Assembly (NCBI RefSeq): GCF_023746595.1
Contig: NZ_CP080572.1
Coordinates: forward strand, 1,162,530 to 1,226,529
Direction of reading: 5' to 3'
Origin: Thermococcus argininiproducens
GTDB taxonomy: Archaea; Methanobacteriota_B; Thermococci; Thermococcales; Thermococcaceae
Length of the DNA stretch: 64,000 nucleotides
Part shown: one piece after another, positions 16,307-25,136 of the stretch
How positions within the stretch are numbered: position 1 is the stretch's first letter
How the letters are laid out: every line of letters starts with the position of its first letter
Position numbers and translations under genes: made by a program
Notes under the pieces: generated by a model
Seen by the model: only the letters and a program-made list of their open reading frames with translations
Databases searched by the model: none
Told to the model about the DNA's origin: nothing

Positions 16307-17788
16307 ATGGAAAGAGTAGAAACTGGTGAACACTGGGGTACTAGGTTGGGTTTTATTTTTGCTATTATAGGTGCAATGGTCGGCAGCGGTAACATATGGC
16401 GTTTTCCAAGAATGATGGCAATGTATGGTGGCGGTGCATTTTTGATTCCGTACAGCATTGCACTGTTTACAGTAGCGATCCCACTGCTTATTGCAGAAGG
16501 TATCATTGGTAGAGAAACTGGAAAGAGTACCATTATAGGATTTGCAAAATACGCCGGGAAGAAATATGCATGGCTTGGAGCATGGGTAGCATGGATTAAT
16601 ATCGCTATAATGTTCTATTATGCCGTTGTTAATGGTTGGGCACTGGCATACTTTGTTAAAGGATTAACAGGACTTTATGCAAGCTATGCTCCAGGAAAAG
16701 GTTTAGAAACGTGGAACGCATTCATTGGTGGATGGCAGCCATTGTTCTTCACATTGCTTGTTTGGATATTCACATGGTACATAATGGCAGTAGGTGTTAA
16801 GAGAATAGAGAAAGTCGCCAGTTTCATGGTTCCATCATTGATACTCTTCCTCATTGTGGTTATTATAAGGGCCATCACAATGCCAGGTTCAGATGTTGGA
16901 CTCACATATATGTTCAAATTTGACACCACAAAACTCTCTAATGCAGAAGCATGGCTTCAGGCATATAGTCAGGTGTTGTGGAGCACTGGAGCTGGATGGG
17001 GTATCTATCTGACGTATTCATCATATCTAAAGAAGAATGACGATATTAACCTTAACTCCCACATTACAGGATTTGGTGATACAAGTGCAGCACTCTTGGG
17101 TGGTTTGGCTGTAATCACCACAGTAGCAGTTACCGCACCCCTCATTGGACTTGATCCATTCAAGGTGTACGCAGAGGGTAACGTTGGATTGACATTCATT
17201 TGGTTGACTGAGCTCTTCCCCAAGGTGCCAGCAGGCTTTGCAATAGGAACACTCTTCTACTTGGCATTGTTCTTTGCAGCGTTCACATCACAAATTGCAA
17301 TTACAGACGTCTTTGTGAAGAACATGGTGGATTTTGGACTCCCAAGGAAGAAAGCTGCTACATACGTTGCTATCATTGGTTTGATTGCTGGAGTTCCAGC
17401 AGCAATTAGCATCAACTGGCTCAACAACCAAGATTGGGCTTGGGGTGTTGGTTTGCTAGTTAGTGCAATTGTGATTTCATTCATCATGCTCAAGACTGGC
17501 TTAGAGAAGAACAGAGAAACTGCTAACAGAGGTTCCGATATTAAGATCGGCAAGTGGTGGGACATAATGATTGGTTATGTCTCCCCACTGAGCATCATAG
17601 TCGTCATGCTATGGTGGCTTAAGCAATCAATCTCCTGGTATCCAGAAACATGGTGGAAGCCTACCGAGGTATTCAGCGCTGGAACAGTAATATTCCAATG
17701 GATCTTAGCAGCCATAGTTCTCTATGTGCTGGTTAACAAGATGCTCATGCCCAAGATAGAGGCAAGACTTGCAGAGGAGGGAGCGTGA
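16307..17788 (+). CDS. Sodium-dependent transporter, NSS/SNF (LeuT-like) family
   Basis: About 493 aa with 11-12 membrane segments. The N terminus has WGTRLGFIFAIIGAMVGSGNIWRFP, the family's TM1 signature with the unwound substrate/Na+ site. ATG at 16307 with GGGGGAT SD; an upstream TTG (16292) overlaps the SD. It is immediately followed by a 38-aa single-TM protein, the arrangement seen for MetP/MetS-type methionine/alanine importers. It stands next to proline/hydroxyproline catabolic genes on the other strand, so an imino acid or other neutral amino acid is the probable substrate. Confidence 0.92.
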   Translation: MERVETGEHWGTRLGFIFAIIGAMVGSGNIWRFPRMMAMYGGGAFLIPYSIALFTVAIPLLIAEGIIGRETGKSTIIGFAKYAGKKYAWLGAWVAWINIAIMFYYAVVNGWALAYFVKGLTGLYASYAPGKGLETWNAFIGGWQPLFFTLLVWIFTWYIMAVGVKRIEKVASFMVPSLILFLIVVIIRAITMPGSDVGLTYMFKFDTTKLSNAEAWLQAYSQVLWSTGAGWGIYLTYSSYLKKNDDINLNSHITGFGDTSAALLGGLAVITTVAVTAPLIGLDPFKVYAEGNVGLTFIWLTELFPKVPAGFAIGTLFYLALFFAAFTSQIAITDVFVKNMVDFGLPRKKAATYVAIIGLIAGVPAAISINWLNNQDWAWGVGLLVSAIVISFIMLKTGLEKNRETANRGSDIKIGKWWDIMIGYVSPLSIIVVMLWWLKQSISWYPETWWKPTEVFSAGTVIFQWILAAIVLYVLVNKMLMPKIEARLAEEGA

Positions 17789-17905
17789 ATGGAGGGATCA
17801 GTGATAATCTCAATGATAGTAGTGCTTGGATTCTATTGGGGCCTAACGTTATATTTTGTTAAACTGGCACTCCAAAAAGAAAAGGAAAAGGCCCAGGCTT
17901 CTTGA
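17789..17905 (+). CDS. Small single-TM partner of NSS transporter (MetS-like)
   Basis: 38 aa. The ATG abuts the transporter's TGA with no gap, and the transporter's C-terminal codons GCAGAGGAGGGA supply the SD. One hydrophobic helix (about residues 5-27: VIISMIVVLGFYWGLTLYF), then a charged tail KEKEKAQAS. Size, topology and position match the small subunit MetS required by the corynebacterial transporter MetP. Confidence 0.72.
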   Translation: MEGSVIISMIVVLGFYWGLTLYFVKLALQKEKEKAQAS

Positions 17906-17915
17906 TTTCTATTTT

Positions 17916-18911
17916 TTATTTTAATAAAAATCCTTTCCATAATGGGTCGTTTTTGGAGATTATGTCTTGGGAAATTTTTGTAATGTATGCACTTCCAGTA
18001 ATCTCAGGTATTATTGCAGTGTAATCACCTATTTTTGTTGTTCCTACAATCTTAATCTTGAATTGGGTTCCAAGTATACTCTCATGGATGAAAATATCTC
18101 CCTCTTTTAGCACACCTTTTGAATATAGAGTGGCCACTCTTGAAGCGCTTCCAGTTCCGCAGGGACTTCTATCCACACTTCCCTCTCCCCATATAACCAC
18201 ATTTTTCCCGTTGGAGCCTTCTCTTTCTGGTTCATCGGTTAGCATTGCAAGGTTTATTCTATTTTGAACACCTTTTCTTGGATGATGAACCTCTATCTGA
18301 TTGTTTGCCACCTCAATCAACTTTAACGCAGCTGGTATGAGTTTGTTTATGTAATCTTTTCTAACTCTAAGACCCAGATCTTTGGCATTTGCTATCACAT
18401 AGAAGTTTCCACCAAAAGCCACATCTACATTTATTTTTCCAATTTTGGGATATTCAATTTCAAACTCTCCTACGTGGAAGCTAGGTACATCTACAACGGT
18501 AACTTCTTTGACTACTCCGTTTTCTACTCTTGTCTTTGCTTCTACCAACCCTGCAGGTGTTTCAAGTTTTATACTCGTATATGGCTCATTTGGTTCAATA
18601 ATTCCCAGCTCTACTAACGCTGTTGCAATTCCCATTGTAGCATGACCACACATGTCCAAATAACCAGCAGTATCCATGTATATAACTCCGAAATCGGCTA
18701 TCTCAGAAGGCACTAAAACAGCTCCAAATTGATCCCCATGACCTCTGGGTTCGTGAAGTAAAGCAGTTCTTATCCAGTCATAATTCTCTTTGAAGTATTT
18801 CCTTTTTTCTATGATGTCCTCTCCTTTTACATTCACTCCTGAGAGCAATATCCTTGTAGGTTCTCCCTCTGTATGGGTATCAACGACATAAAGAATGTGT
18901 TTCGCGAACAC
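17916..18911 (-). CDS. Proline racemase / hydroxyproline 2-epimerase
   Basis: 331 aa of the cofactor-independent proline racemase superfamily. Both catalytic cysteines are present: C88 in DMCGHATMG and C251 in RSPCGTGSA; this excludes the trans-3-hydroxyproline dehydratase subgroup, which has Thr at the first site. Archaeal members, including one from T. litoralis, are reported as bifunctional proline racemase/4-hydroxyproline epimerases. The start is GTG at 18911 with SD GGGTGA six bases before. It lies 48 bases after the reductase gene on the same strand, so probably an operon, though a TATATAC run in the gap could give it its own promoter. Confidence 0.93.
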   Translation of the reverse strand: MFAKHILYVVDTHTEGEPTRILLSGVNVKGEDIIEKRKYFKENYDWIRTALLHEPRGHGDQFGAVLVPSEIADFGVIYMDTAGYLDMCGHATMGIATALVELGIIEPNEPYTSIKLETPAGLVEAKTRVENGVVKEVTVVDVPSFHVGEFEIEYPKIGKINVDVAFGGNFYVIANAKDLGLRVRKDYINKLIPAALKLIEVANNQIEVHHPRKGVQNRINLAMLTDEPEREGSNGKNVVIWGEGSVDRSPCGTGSASRVATLYSKGVLKEGDIFIHESILGTQFKIKIVGTTKIGDYTAIIPEITGSAYITKISQDIISKNDPLWKGFLLK

Positions 18912-18959
18912 AAGTGTTCACCCATGTGTTAGAAAAAACAAAAAAGTATATAACTGTTG

Positions 18960-19937
18960 CTAAAGCGTCACTTCTGTACCAACTCCTAATTTCAATGCTT
19001 TCTCATAGGCCAATTTGGCTGTAATGGCGTCTTCTATTGCAAGTCCCACACTCTTAAAGAGCGTTATTTCTTCTTCATGTTCTCGTCCTGCCTTAACTCC
19101 AGCCACGAGTTCCCCTAATTCTGCATATACATGTGTTTCATCGATTATTCCCTCTTGTATAGGGATAAGTATATCTCCTGATTCACTCAGTACTCCTTCT
19201 CTAGAGTCCACAACTAATTTAGATCTTTTCACAGTCCCTGAATCAAGCTCACGGGCATCTTTGCCCATCCATCCAATAGAGTTTATATGAGTTCCATTTT
19301 GAATCCATTCTCCATTGATAACAGGTCTGGTTGCGGTGGTAGCAACAATGAGGATGTCAACATTTTTAGCAACCTCTTTGGGATTTGAGGCAGTAAGTAT
19401 TTCTATTCCAAGTTTGTTTGACATTTCCTCAGCAAAAGCCTTGGCCCTATTCTCATTTAAGTCATATACTAGGGCTTCTTCTATCTCCCTGACTTCACAA
19501 ATGGCCCACAGCTGTGTTCTTGCTTGTACTCCAGCACCAATTATTCCTACAGTTTTTGCATCTTTTCTTGCAAGGTATTTTGTGGCGACTCCACTAGCAG
19601 CTCCAGTTCTCATTGCAGTTATATAAGTCCCTTCCATAAGTGCTAAAGGTTTTCCAGTTTCGGGATCGTTGAGCAGGATAGTTGCTAATACACTGGGAAG
19701 GCCTTTTTTGGGGTTTTGGGCATACAGAGAGACTACCTTAATTGCCAAGGCCTCACTCTCTTTTAGGTAGCTTGGCATGTATAATAAAAAGCCATTGTGT
19801 TTTTCGATTTCTATTATTGTTCTTAAGGGGACATCTGCCCTTTCATGATAAAACTCAAGAAATGCTTTTTCTACTGCATCTATAGCTTCTCTCATAGACA
19901 GGACTTTCTTCAGGTCGTTTCTGCTAAGAAGCAACAT
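18960..19937 (-). CDS. Ornithine cyclodeaminase/mu-crystallin family, probable delta1-pyrroline-2-carboxylate reductase
   Basis: 325 aa from ATG at 19937 (SD GGTGA); a GTG three codons earlier overlaps the SD. NAD(P)-binding GIIGAGVQARTQL (about 133-145) and the family's LALMEGTYITAMRTGAASG are seen. A T. litoralis homologue has been shown to reduce pyrroline-2-carboxylate to L-proline rather than to act on ornithine. The neighbouring racemase and dehydrogenases support that role: it would return the product of D-proline oxidation to L-proline. Confidence 0.9.
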   Translation of the reverse strand: MLLLSRNDLKKVLSMREAIDAVEKAFLEFYHERADVPLRTIIEIEKHNGFLLYMPSYLKESEALAIKVVSLYAQNPKKGLPSVLATILLNDPETGKPLALMEGTYITAMRTGAASGVATKYLARKDAKTVGIIGAGVQARTQLWAICEVREIEEALVYDLNENRAKAFAEEMSNKLGIEILTASNPKEVAKNVDILIVATTATRPVINGEWIQNGTHINSIGWMGKDARELDSGTVKRSKLVVDSREGVLSESGDILIPIQEGIIDETHVYAELGELVAGVKAGREHEEEITLFKSVGLAIEDAITAKLAYEKALKLGVGTEVTL

Positions 19938-19969
19938 AGTAGTCACCGTTTTTCTATTTTTGTGTTTTT

Positions 19970-19981
19970 GGTATAAATACT
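19970..19981 (-). promoter_or_regulatory. Promoter of the reductase-racemase operon
   Basis: Minus strand AGTATTTATACC, a TATA box 33-44 bases before the ATG at 19937. It is divergent from the dehydrogenase promoter about 90 bases away. Confidence 0.45.
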
Positions 19982-20032
19982 CTTTGCAAAGTTCCTTTGT
20001 CTGTAGGCTATCAAAATTTCTGAAACTTCAAT

Positions 20033-20076
20033 AAAAGGTTTAACACCTTTTTGTTTAAACAAAAGGTTTAAATATT
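20033..20076 (+). promoter_or_regulatory. Palindromic operator plus TATA upstream of the first dehydrogenase operon
   Basis: TTTTGTTTAAACAAAA (20049-20064) is a perfect 16-bp palindrome. AAAAGGT occurs at 20033-20039 and 20061-20067, with its reverse complement ACCTTTT at 20045-20051. A TATA box, TTTAAATATT, follows at 20067-20076. The composite GTTTAAACAAAAGGT (20053-20067) recurs with one change at 22842-22856 upstream of the second dehydrogenase operon. Binding of a regulator just upstream of, or over, the TATA box is inferred. Confidence 0.6.
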
Positions 20077-20122
20077 TTACATACATAAACGGACTGAGAA
20101 AAATGTATACCCGGGTGATAAA

Positions 20123-21607
20123 ATGCGGCCATTAGATCTTTATGAGAAAGACTCTTCTAAAAGGATCACAATATATTTTGAGGGAAAAGTGCTAGATGCT
20201 TATGATGGGGAGAAACTGCCAGTTGCTTTGCTTGCTAATAGGATTTACTGGATAACTACAAGCTTACAAGGAAGAAAAAGAGGAGCATTCACCTTTGGTC
20301 CTCTTCCAGTAGTAATTAATGGCGTCAAAAATATGAATGGAAGAAAGACTGCTGTGAGGGATGGGATGCGAATAGAGAGACAAAACTATGGTGAATTTCA
20401 AGAAGTTGTGGAGATTGGTGAGAACAAGGAGACTATTCAAGAAGTTGTTGATGTTGCAGTGATTGGTGGGGGAATGGCAGGAATTGGTGCAGTATTAGAA
20501 CTTCAGGAGCATTTAACAGTTGCAATAATAGAGGAAAGAGGCTGGCTTGGAGGGGCAATGTCTCTTAAGGGAATTACCCAGGAAGGGTTTGATGGATCTC
20601 CTAGGGAAGTTATTGATGAGCTTACTTCAAAATTTAATGAAAATGTAAAAGTTTTCAAAGGTACAATCTCCCTTGGAGTTTTTGATGAGGGAGAATACTT
20701 TTTAGTACCTGCTGTTAAAAAAGGTCAATTAATTGAGATAATGGCAAAAAAAGTAATTTTAGCCACTGGTGCTGTTGAGAACATACTTCTCTTTGAAAAC
20801 AACGATTTTCCAGGAGTGTTTAGGCTTGATTTTGCTCTTGAAGTAATGAATAAATGGGGAGTTGCTCCAGGCAGGAAGGTAGCCATTGTTGGGAGGAGAC
20901 CTGAGAGGGTAATTCCAGAGCTGGAAAAGTGGGGTATTGAATACGTGGTAGTACCTAATCCAAAGCGGATTGAGGGGGAAGAAGGTGTTGAACGACTTAT
21001 TGACATGAATAACAACGTTTACGAAGTAGATGCAGTTATAATGAGTGATTATAGGATACCTGACATCAACCCTGTGACACAGGCTGGAGGAAAACTCACG
21101 TTTAAGTGGGGATACTATGTTCCTGTTATTGATGAACAAAACCGCATAAGAGAAGGGATTTATGTTGCTGGAAGTGTAACAGGCATAAAACCACACTATG
21201 CTAACTATCTCGAAGGAAGGCTTGTTGGGGCGTACATCTTAAAGGAGTTTAACTATAAGAGCACACCTGCTGTATACAGGGAAAAGCTAGAGAAGTATGA
21301 ACCCGAAGCTTTACCACCACTTCACGTTGACTTTAAAGCCATGGATCTAAAGGATGTGCAGATATGTGGTTGTGATGTGGATCTGAAAAAAGTTGATGAT
21401 GTTGTGAAACAAGGAATCACTGATCTCCAGATAGTAAAGAGACTCACTCATCTGGCAATGGGCTTCTGTCAGGGAAGATTTTGTCTTTTCAATGGGGCTA
21501 TTCTTGTTAGTCAGAGAACAGGGAAAGAAATGAGCACAATAGATCTCCCGGTTGCGAGACCTCCACTTAAGAATGTGAGAGTGAAAGCCCTTGCGAAGGA
21601 GGGATGA
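20123..21607 (+). CDS. FAD-dependent dehydrogenase alpha-type subunit fused to BFD-like [2Fe-2S] domain, N-terminal cluster lost
   Basis: 494 aa. Residues ~14-90 match the 2Fe-2S ferredoxin-like start of the PDH alpha subunit at 22.9 kb, but its four cysteines are replaced. Residues ~110-400 form the FAD/NAD(P)-type disulfide-reductase fold (VAVIGGGMAGIGAV, VAIVGRRPE). The C terminus has C415-x-C417 and C449-x4-C454, the BFD-like cluster domain that is a separate gene (PdhX-like) in the second operon. It overlaps its partner beta-type gene by SD only. By analogy with dye-linked L-proline dehydrogenases and LhpBEF-type hydroxyproline dehydrogenases, it likely passes electrons from the beta subunit. 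Substrate not determined; D-proline or cis-4-hydroxy-D-proline fits the neighbours. Confidence 0.8.
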   Translation: MRPLDLYEKDSSKRITIYFEGKVLDAYDGEKLPVALLANRIYWITTSLQGRKRGAFTFGPLPVVINGVKNMNGRKTAVRDGMRIERQNYGEFQEVVEIGENKETIQEVVDVAVIGGGMAGIGAVLELQEHLTVAIIEERGWLGGAMSLKGITQEGFDGSPREVIDELTSKFNENVKVFKGTISLGVFDEGEYFLVPAVKKGQLIEIMAKKVILATGAVENILLFENNDFPGVFRLDFALEVMNKWGVAPGRKVAIVGRRPERVIPELEKWGIEYVVVPNPKRIEGEEGVERLIDMNNNVYEVDAVIMSDYRIPDINPVTQAGGKLTFKWGYYVPVIDEQNRIREGIYVAGSVTGIKPHYANYLEGRLVGAYILKEFNYKSTPAVYREKLEKYEPEALPPLHVDFKAMDLKDVQICGCDVDLKKVDDVVKQGITDLQIVKRLTHLAMGFCQGRFCLFNGAILVSQRTGKEMSTIDLPVARPPLKNVRVKALAKEG

Positions 21608-21611
21608 TAGT

Positions 21612-22751
21612 ATGAATAGTGATATAGTTGTAATTGGAGGAGGAATAACGGGAATTGCTATTGCTCACGAGCTTGCTAAACGAGGTGAGGAAGTAACTGT
21701 CATTGAAAAAAGATTCATTGGTTCTGGTTCCACTTTTAGATGTGGAACAGGGATACGACAACAATTCAATGACGAGGCTAATGTCCAGGTTATGAAGCGC
21801 TCTGTAGAACTCTGGAAGAAATATAGTGAGGAATATGGTTTCTCCTTTAAACAGACGGGTTATTTATTTTTGCTCTATAATGAGGAAGAAGTTGAACAAT
21901 TTAGAGAGAATATCTCTATCCAAAACAGATTTGGTGTTCCTACAAAGCTTATAACACCAGAAGAAGCAAAAGAAATAGTCCCGCTTCTAGATACAAGTGA
22001 GATTATAGCGGCTTCGTGGAATCCTACTGATGGAAAGGCAGATCCCTTCCATGCTACAACGGCATTTGCTCTTCATGCTCAAGAGATGGGTGCCAGGATA
22101 TTGGAATATACTGAGGTCAAGGATATAATTATTGCAGATAATGAGATTAAAGCGGTAAAAACAAACAACGGTGTTATTAAGACAGGAATAGTTATCAATG
22201 CCACAAATGCATGGTCAAAACTCATTAATGCAATGATAAAGCTTCCAATAAGAATTCCAATTGAGCCTTATAGGCATCAGGCAATAATTACCCAACCTAT
22301 AAAGAAGAATGCAATAAATCCAATGGTAATTTCTTTCAAATACAAAGATTCCTACCTAACTCAAACTGATCATGGAGGAATAATTGGAGGGATAGGATAC
22401 GAAGTTGGACCGACATATAATCTGACACCCTCCTATGGATTTCTCCGTGAGGTTACAACGTATCTTTCTAAGATAATTCCCTCTTTGAGAGAACTGCTAA
22501 TACTGAGAACGTGGGCTGGATATTATGCAAAAACCCCTGATAGTAATCCCGCAATAGGCAAGATAGAGGAGATAAACGACTATTACATTGCAGCTGGCTT
22601 TAGTGGTCATGGCTTCATGATGGGACCAGCAGTGGGTGAGATGGTAGCAGATTTAATTACTAAAGGCAAGGCTAGTTTGCCTGTAGAGTGGTATGATCCA
22701 TATCGTTTTGAAAGAGGAGAACTAAGACAAAAAGCCTTACAAATGGGTTGA
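21612..22751 (+). CDS. FAD-dependent oxidoreductase, DAO family (catalytic beta-type subunit)
   Basis: 379 aa. The N-terminal VVIGGGITGIAIAHELAKRG binds FAD, and the GSGSTFRCGTGIRQQF segment is shared with the second beta subunit at 25.1 kb. The C terminus ends with the AAGFSGHGFMMGP motif of amino-acid and sarcosine/proline oxidases. ATG at 21612 follows AGGAGG. About half of its residues differ from the 25.1 kb paralogue, so a different substrate (perhaps a D-imino acid) is plausible. Confidence 0.85.
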   Translation: MNSDIVVIGGGITGIAIAHELAKRGEEVTVIEKRFIGSGSTFRCGTGIRQQFNDEANVQVMKRSVELWKKYSEEYGFSFKQTGYLFLLYNEEEVEQFRENISIQNRFGVPTKLITPEEAKEIVPLLDTSEIIAASWNPTDGKADPFHATTAFALHAQEMGARILEYTEVKDIIIADNEIKAVKTNNGVIKTGIVINATNAWSKLINAMIKLPIRIPIEPYRHQAIITQPIKKNAINPMVISFKYKDSYLTQTDHGGIIGGIGYEVGPTYNLTPSYGFLREVTTYLSKIIPSLRELLILRTWAGYYAKTPDSNPAIGKIEEINDYYIAAGFSGHGFMMGPAVGEMVADLITKGKASLPVEWYDPYRFERGELRQKALQMG

Positions 22752-22841
22752 TTTTTGTAAACTTTATTTTTATTCCATTTCGTTCTAAGGGCAGTAGAAA
22801 TTTTAAAAATCCTACAACTCTTTGACTTTCATCTGTTCTTA

Positions 22842-22883
22842 GTTTAAACCAAAGGTGAATAACATTTTTATGAAAAAACCTTT
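22842..22883 (+). promoter_or_regulatory. Regulatory box upstream of the second dehydrogenase operon
   Basis: GTTTAAACCAAAGGT at 22842-22856 matches the box at 20053-20067 in 14 of 15 bases. ACCTTT at 22878-22883 is the inverted copy of AAAGGT. TTTAAAG at about 22881 may be the TATA box. Shared control of both dehydrogenase operons is inferred. Confidence 0.5.
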
Positions 22884-22921
22884 AAAGTGGAGGGCTCTTT
22901 ATTTTACATTGGTGAAATTTC

Positions 22922-24355
22922 ATGCGCCTTAGTGAACATCCTATTTTGAATTTTGAAAAAGTTCGAGGAAAGGAAGTAACTATCTACTTTGAGGGGACAC
23001 CAATAAAGGCCTATGAGGGTGAAACAATTGCCATGGCGCTCCACGCTGCAGGGATAAGAACATTCCAATACTCAACAAAAAAACACAGACCTCGAGGATT
23101 GTTCTGTGCGATTGGAAAATGTTCTTCTTGTCTAATGAAGGTTAATGGTATCCCAAATGTCAGGACATGTATAACTCTCGTCGAGGATGGAATGCAAATA
23201 GAAATGCAGGAAGAAAAACCGCTACTACCCAAAACTAAAAAGCCGCCAAAATGGAAAGAACCGCCTAGAATTGAGGCGGATGTTATTGTGGTAGGTGGTG
23301 GCCCGGCTGGAATGATGGCTGCTATTCATGCACAGGACGCTGGGGCAAAAGTAGTTCTATTAGATGAGAATCCAATGCTTGGTGGTCAGCTGGTTAAACA
23401 AACTCATAAGTTTTTTGGAAAGAGGGAACAGTTTGCTGGAGTTAGAGGAATTAAAATAGCTGACATACTTGAAGAAGAACTGAGAAAACGGAACATTGAG
23501 CTTTTCTTAGAAACTTCTGCTATAATGCTTCTTCAAGAGGGAGAGGAAAAGCTGGTAGTTGGGGTCAGAAAGAACAAAGAACTCATTGAGTTTAAAGGAA
23601 AAGCAGTTGTGGTTGCAACAGGAGCAATGGAAAGGATGATTCCGTTTGAGAATAACGATTTACCAGGAGTATATGGGGCTGGTGCAATTCAAACACTTAT
23701 GAACACTTATGGGGTAAAACCGGGGGATAAAGTCTTAATTGTTGGGGCTGGTAATGTTGGGCTTATCTTGGCTTACCAATTATATCAAGCGGGAGTGAAG
23801 GTTGAGGCAATAGTTGAAGCAATGCCCAAAGTAGGAGGATATTTTGTTCATGCAGCTAAGATTAGACGGCTTGGTATTCCGATATTGACAAGACACACAA
23901 TCCTTAGAGCTGAGGGCAAAGAAAAAGTGGAAAGGGCAATTGTAGCTCAGCTTGATGAGAACTGGAAAGTTATTCCTGGAACAGAGAGGGCCTTTGAAGT
24001 TGATGTAATCGCTTTAGCTGTGGGATTAAGGCCAAGTATAGAACTTTTACACCAAGTTGGATGCCAAATTAAGTATGTCCCAGAACTTGGAGGACACGTA
24101 GTAATTAGAGACTCAAGGATGGAGACAACTATAAGGGGGATCTTTGTTGCTGGAGACTCTGCAGGTATTGAAGAAGCTACAACGGCAATGCTCGAAGGAA
24201 AGATAGCAGGAATTGGGGCAGCTTTAGGTGCAGGGGTAGCCTCTCCTGAGTGGCTCAAAGAAATAGAAAAAGCTCAGAAAGAGCTTGAAGAGTTCAGAAG
24301 CGGTCCATTTGGAAGTAAAGTTCTTGAAGGTCTCAAGAAGGTGGTGGTAGAATGA
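22922..24355 (+). CDS. Dye-linked L-proline dehydrogenase-type complex, alpha subunit
   Basis: 477 aa. N-terminal [2Fe-2S] ferredoxin-like domain with C62, C67, C70 and C83, then a two-dinucleotide-fold flavoprotein (VVGGGPAGMMAAIHAQDAG about 118-136; VLIVGAGNVGLIL about 272-284). SD GGTGAAA seven bases before the ATG. First of four overlapping genes (alpha, ferredoxin, small Fe-S, beta), the order known for Thermococcales dye-linked proline dehydrogenases (PDH1 type), in which alpha oxidises NADH and beta oxidises L-proline. Confidence 0.87.
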   Translation: MRLSEHPILNFEKVRGKEVTIYFEGTPIKAYEGETIAMALHAAGIRTFQYSTKKHRPRGLFCAIGKCSSCLMKVNGIPNVRTCITLVEDGMQIEMQEEKPLLPKTKKPPKWKEPPRIEADVIVVGGGPAGMMAAIHAQDAGAKVVLLDENPMLGGQLVKQTHKFFGKREQFAGVRGIKIADILEEELRKRNIELFLETSAIMLLQEGEEKLVVGVRKNKELIEFKGKAVVVATGAMERMIPFENNDLPGVYGAGAIQTLMNTYGVKPGDKVLIVGAGNVGLILAYQLYQAGVKVEAIVEAMPKVGGYFVHAAKIRRLGIPILTRHTILRAEGKEKVERAIVAQLDENWKVIPGTERAFEVDVIALAVGLRPSIELLHQVGCQIKYVPELGGHVVIRDSRMETTIRGIFVAGDSAGIEEATTAMLEGKIAGIGAALGAGVASPEWLKEIEKAQKELEEFRSGPFGSKVLEGLKKVVVE

Positions 24356-24858
24356 GTGAAATCCCTCACTATCTAAAAGAAGGATTTCTAAGCGTTGAAG
24401 AGTTGAAAGAGTATGTGGGGTTGCCGAGTGAAGAGAGATTAAGGCAAAGACCAGTAGCAATTCCAGAGTGCCCGCAGGAAATCCCGTGTACTCCGTGTGC
24501 GGAGATTTGTCCTACAAACGCTGTTCTCATGGAACATCCAAACGCTGTTCCTGTTGTTGATTATGAAAAATGCATCGGCTGTTCTCTTTGTGTGCAGATT
24601 TGTCCGGGATTGGCATTTTTCATGGTTCACTACATTGGAGAGAAAGCAAAAGTGACAATGCCTCATGAAGTTCTTCCAGTCCCGCAAGTTGGAGAGGAGG
24701 TTGTTCTCCTAAATAGGATTGGAGAAGAGGTTGGAAAAGGAAAGGTTGTAACAGTGATTCCAAGAGAGAAGAGCAAGGGAGATACACCAATAATAACTGT
24801 AGAGATGCCCCTCGAATTAGCTTGGGACGTTAGGGCTGTAAAGGTGGTGAGAGAATGA
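24352..24858 (+). CDS. Ferredoxin-like subunit of the proline dehydrogenase complex
   Basis: 168 aa. Residues ~38-90 hold two 4Fe-4S-type cysteine groups: CPQEIPCTPCAEICP and CIGCSLCVQICP. The C-terminal half is a beta-rich domain without cysteines. It overlaps the alpha gene by 4 bp (ATGA) and the next gene by 4 bp. It corresponds to the PdhF-like gene of the four-gene PDH clusters and is absent from the first dehydrogenase operon. Confidence 0.85.
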   Translation: MSEIPHYLKEGFLSVEELKEYVGLPSEERLRQRPVAIPECPQEIPCTPCAEICPTNAVLMEHPNAVPVVDYEKCIGCSLCVQICPGLAFFMVHYIGEKAKVTMPHEVLPVPQVGEEVVLLNRIGEEVGKGKVVTVIPREKSKGDTPIITVEMPLELAWDVRAVKVVRE

Positions 24859-25136
24859 ACGAAAAAGGCGAGAAGATAATCTGCAGGTGTAATGAGGTAA
24901 CTGTGGAAGAAATTGAAGCCCTCATTGAACAGGGGGTTGAGGACATTGAAATGATAAAAAGGCTTCTCAGAATAGGCATGGGGCCATGTCAAGGGAGAAC
25001 TTGTCTTCCAATGGTTATCAGTATATTAGCAAGGAAAACCGGTAAAAGTCCAGATGAGATAAAGCTTCCTGCAACGAGAATTCCAATTAGACCCGTTCCA
25101 GCAGGAGTTTTGGTGGGTGAGATGGATGAAGAGTAA
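24855..25136 (+). CDS. BFD-like [2Fe-2S] subunit of the proline dehydrogenase complex
   Basis: 93 aa. C-x-C near residue 12 (IICRCNEVT) and C-x4-C (GPCQGRTC) form the BFD-like cluster site. It corresponds to the PdhX-like gene; the same domain is fused to the C terminus of the 20.1 kb protein. It overlaps the beta gene by 11 bp. Confidence 0.83.
   Translation: MNEKGEKIICRCNEVTVEEIEALIEQGVEDIEMIKRLLRIGMGPCQGRTCLPMVISILARKTGKSPDEIKLPATRIPIRPVPAGVLVGEMDEE

Noticed and set aside
18912-18959. Separate promoter for the racemase gene
   Set aside because: A TATATAC run is present, but the 48-bp gap and shared direction fit co-transcription with the reductase; left open in the gene entry, not listed as a feature.
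20123-21607. Sequencing artefact as the cause of cysteine loss in the alpha-type subunit
   Set aside because: The reading frame is continuous and the whole surrounding domain has diverged, so several independent substitutions, not one error, removed the cysteines.
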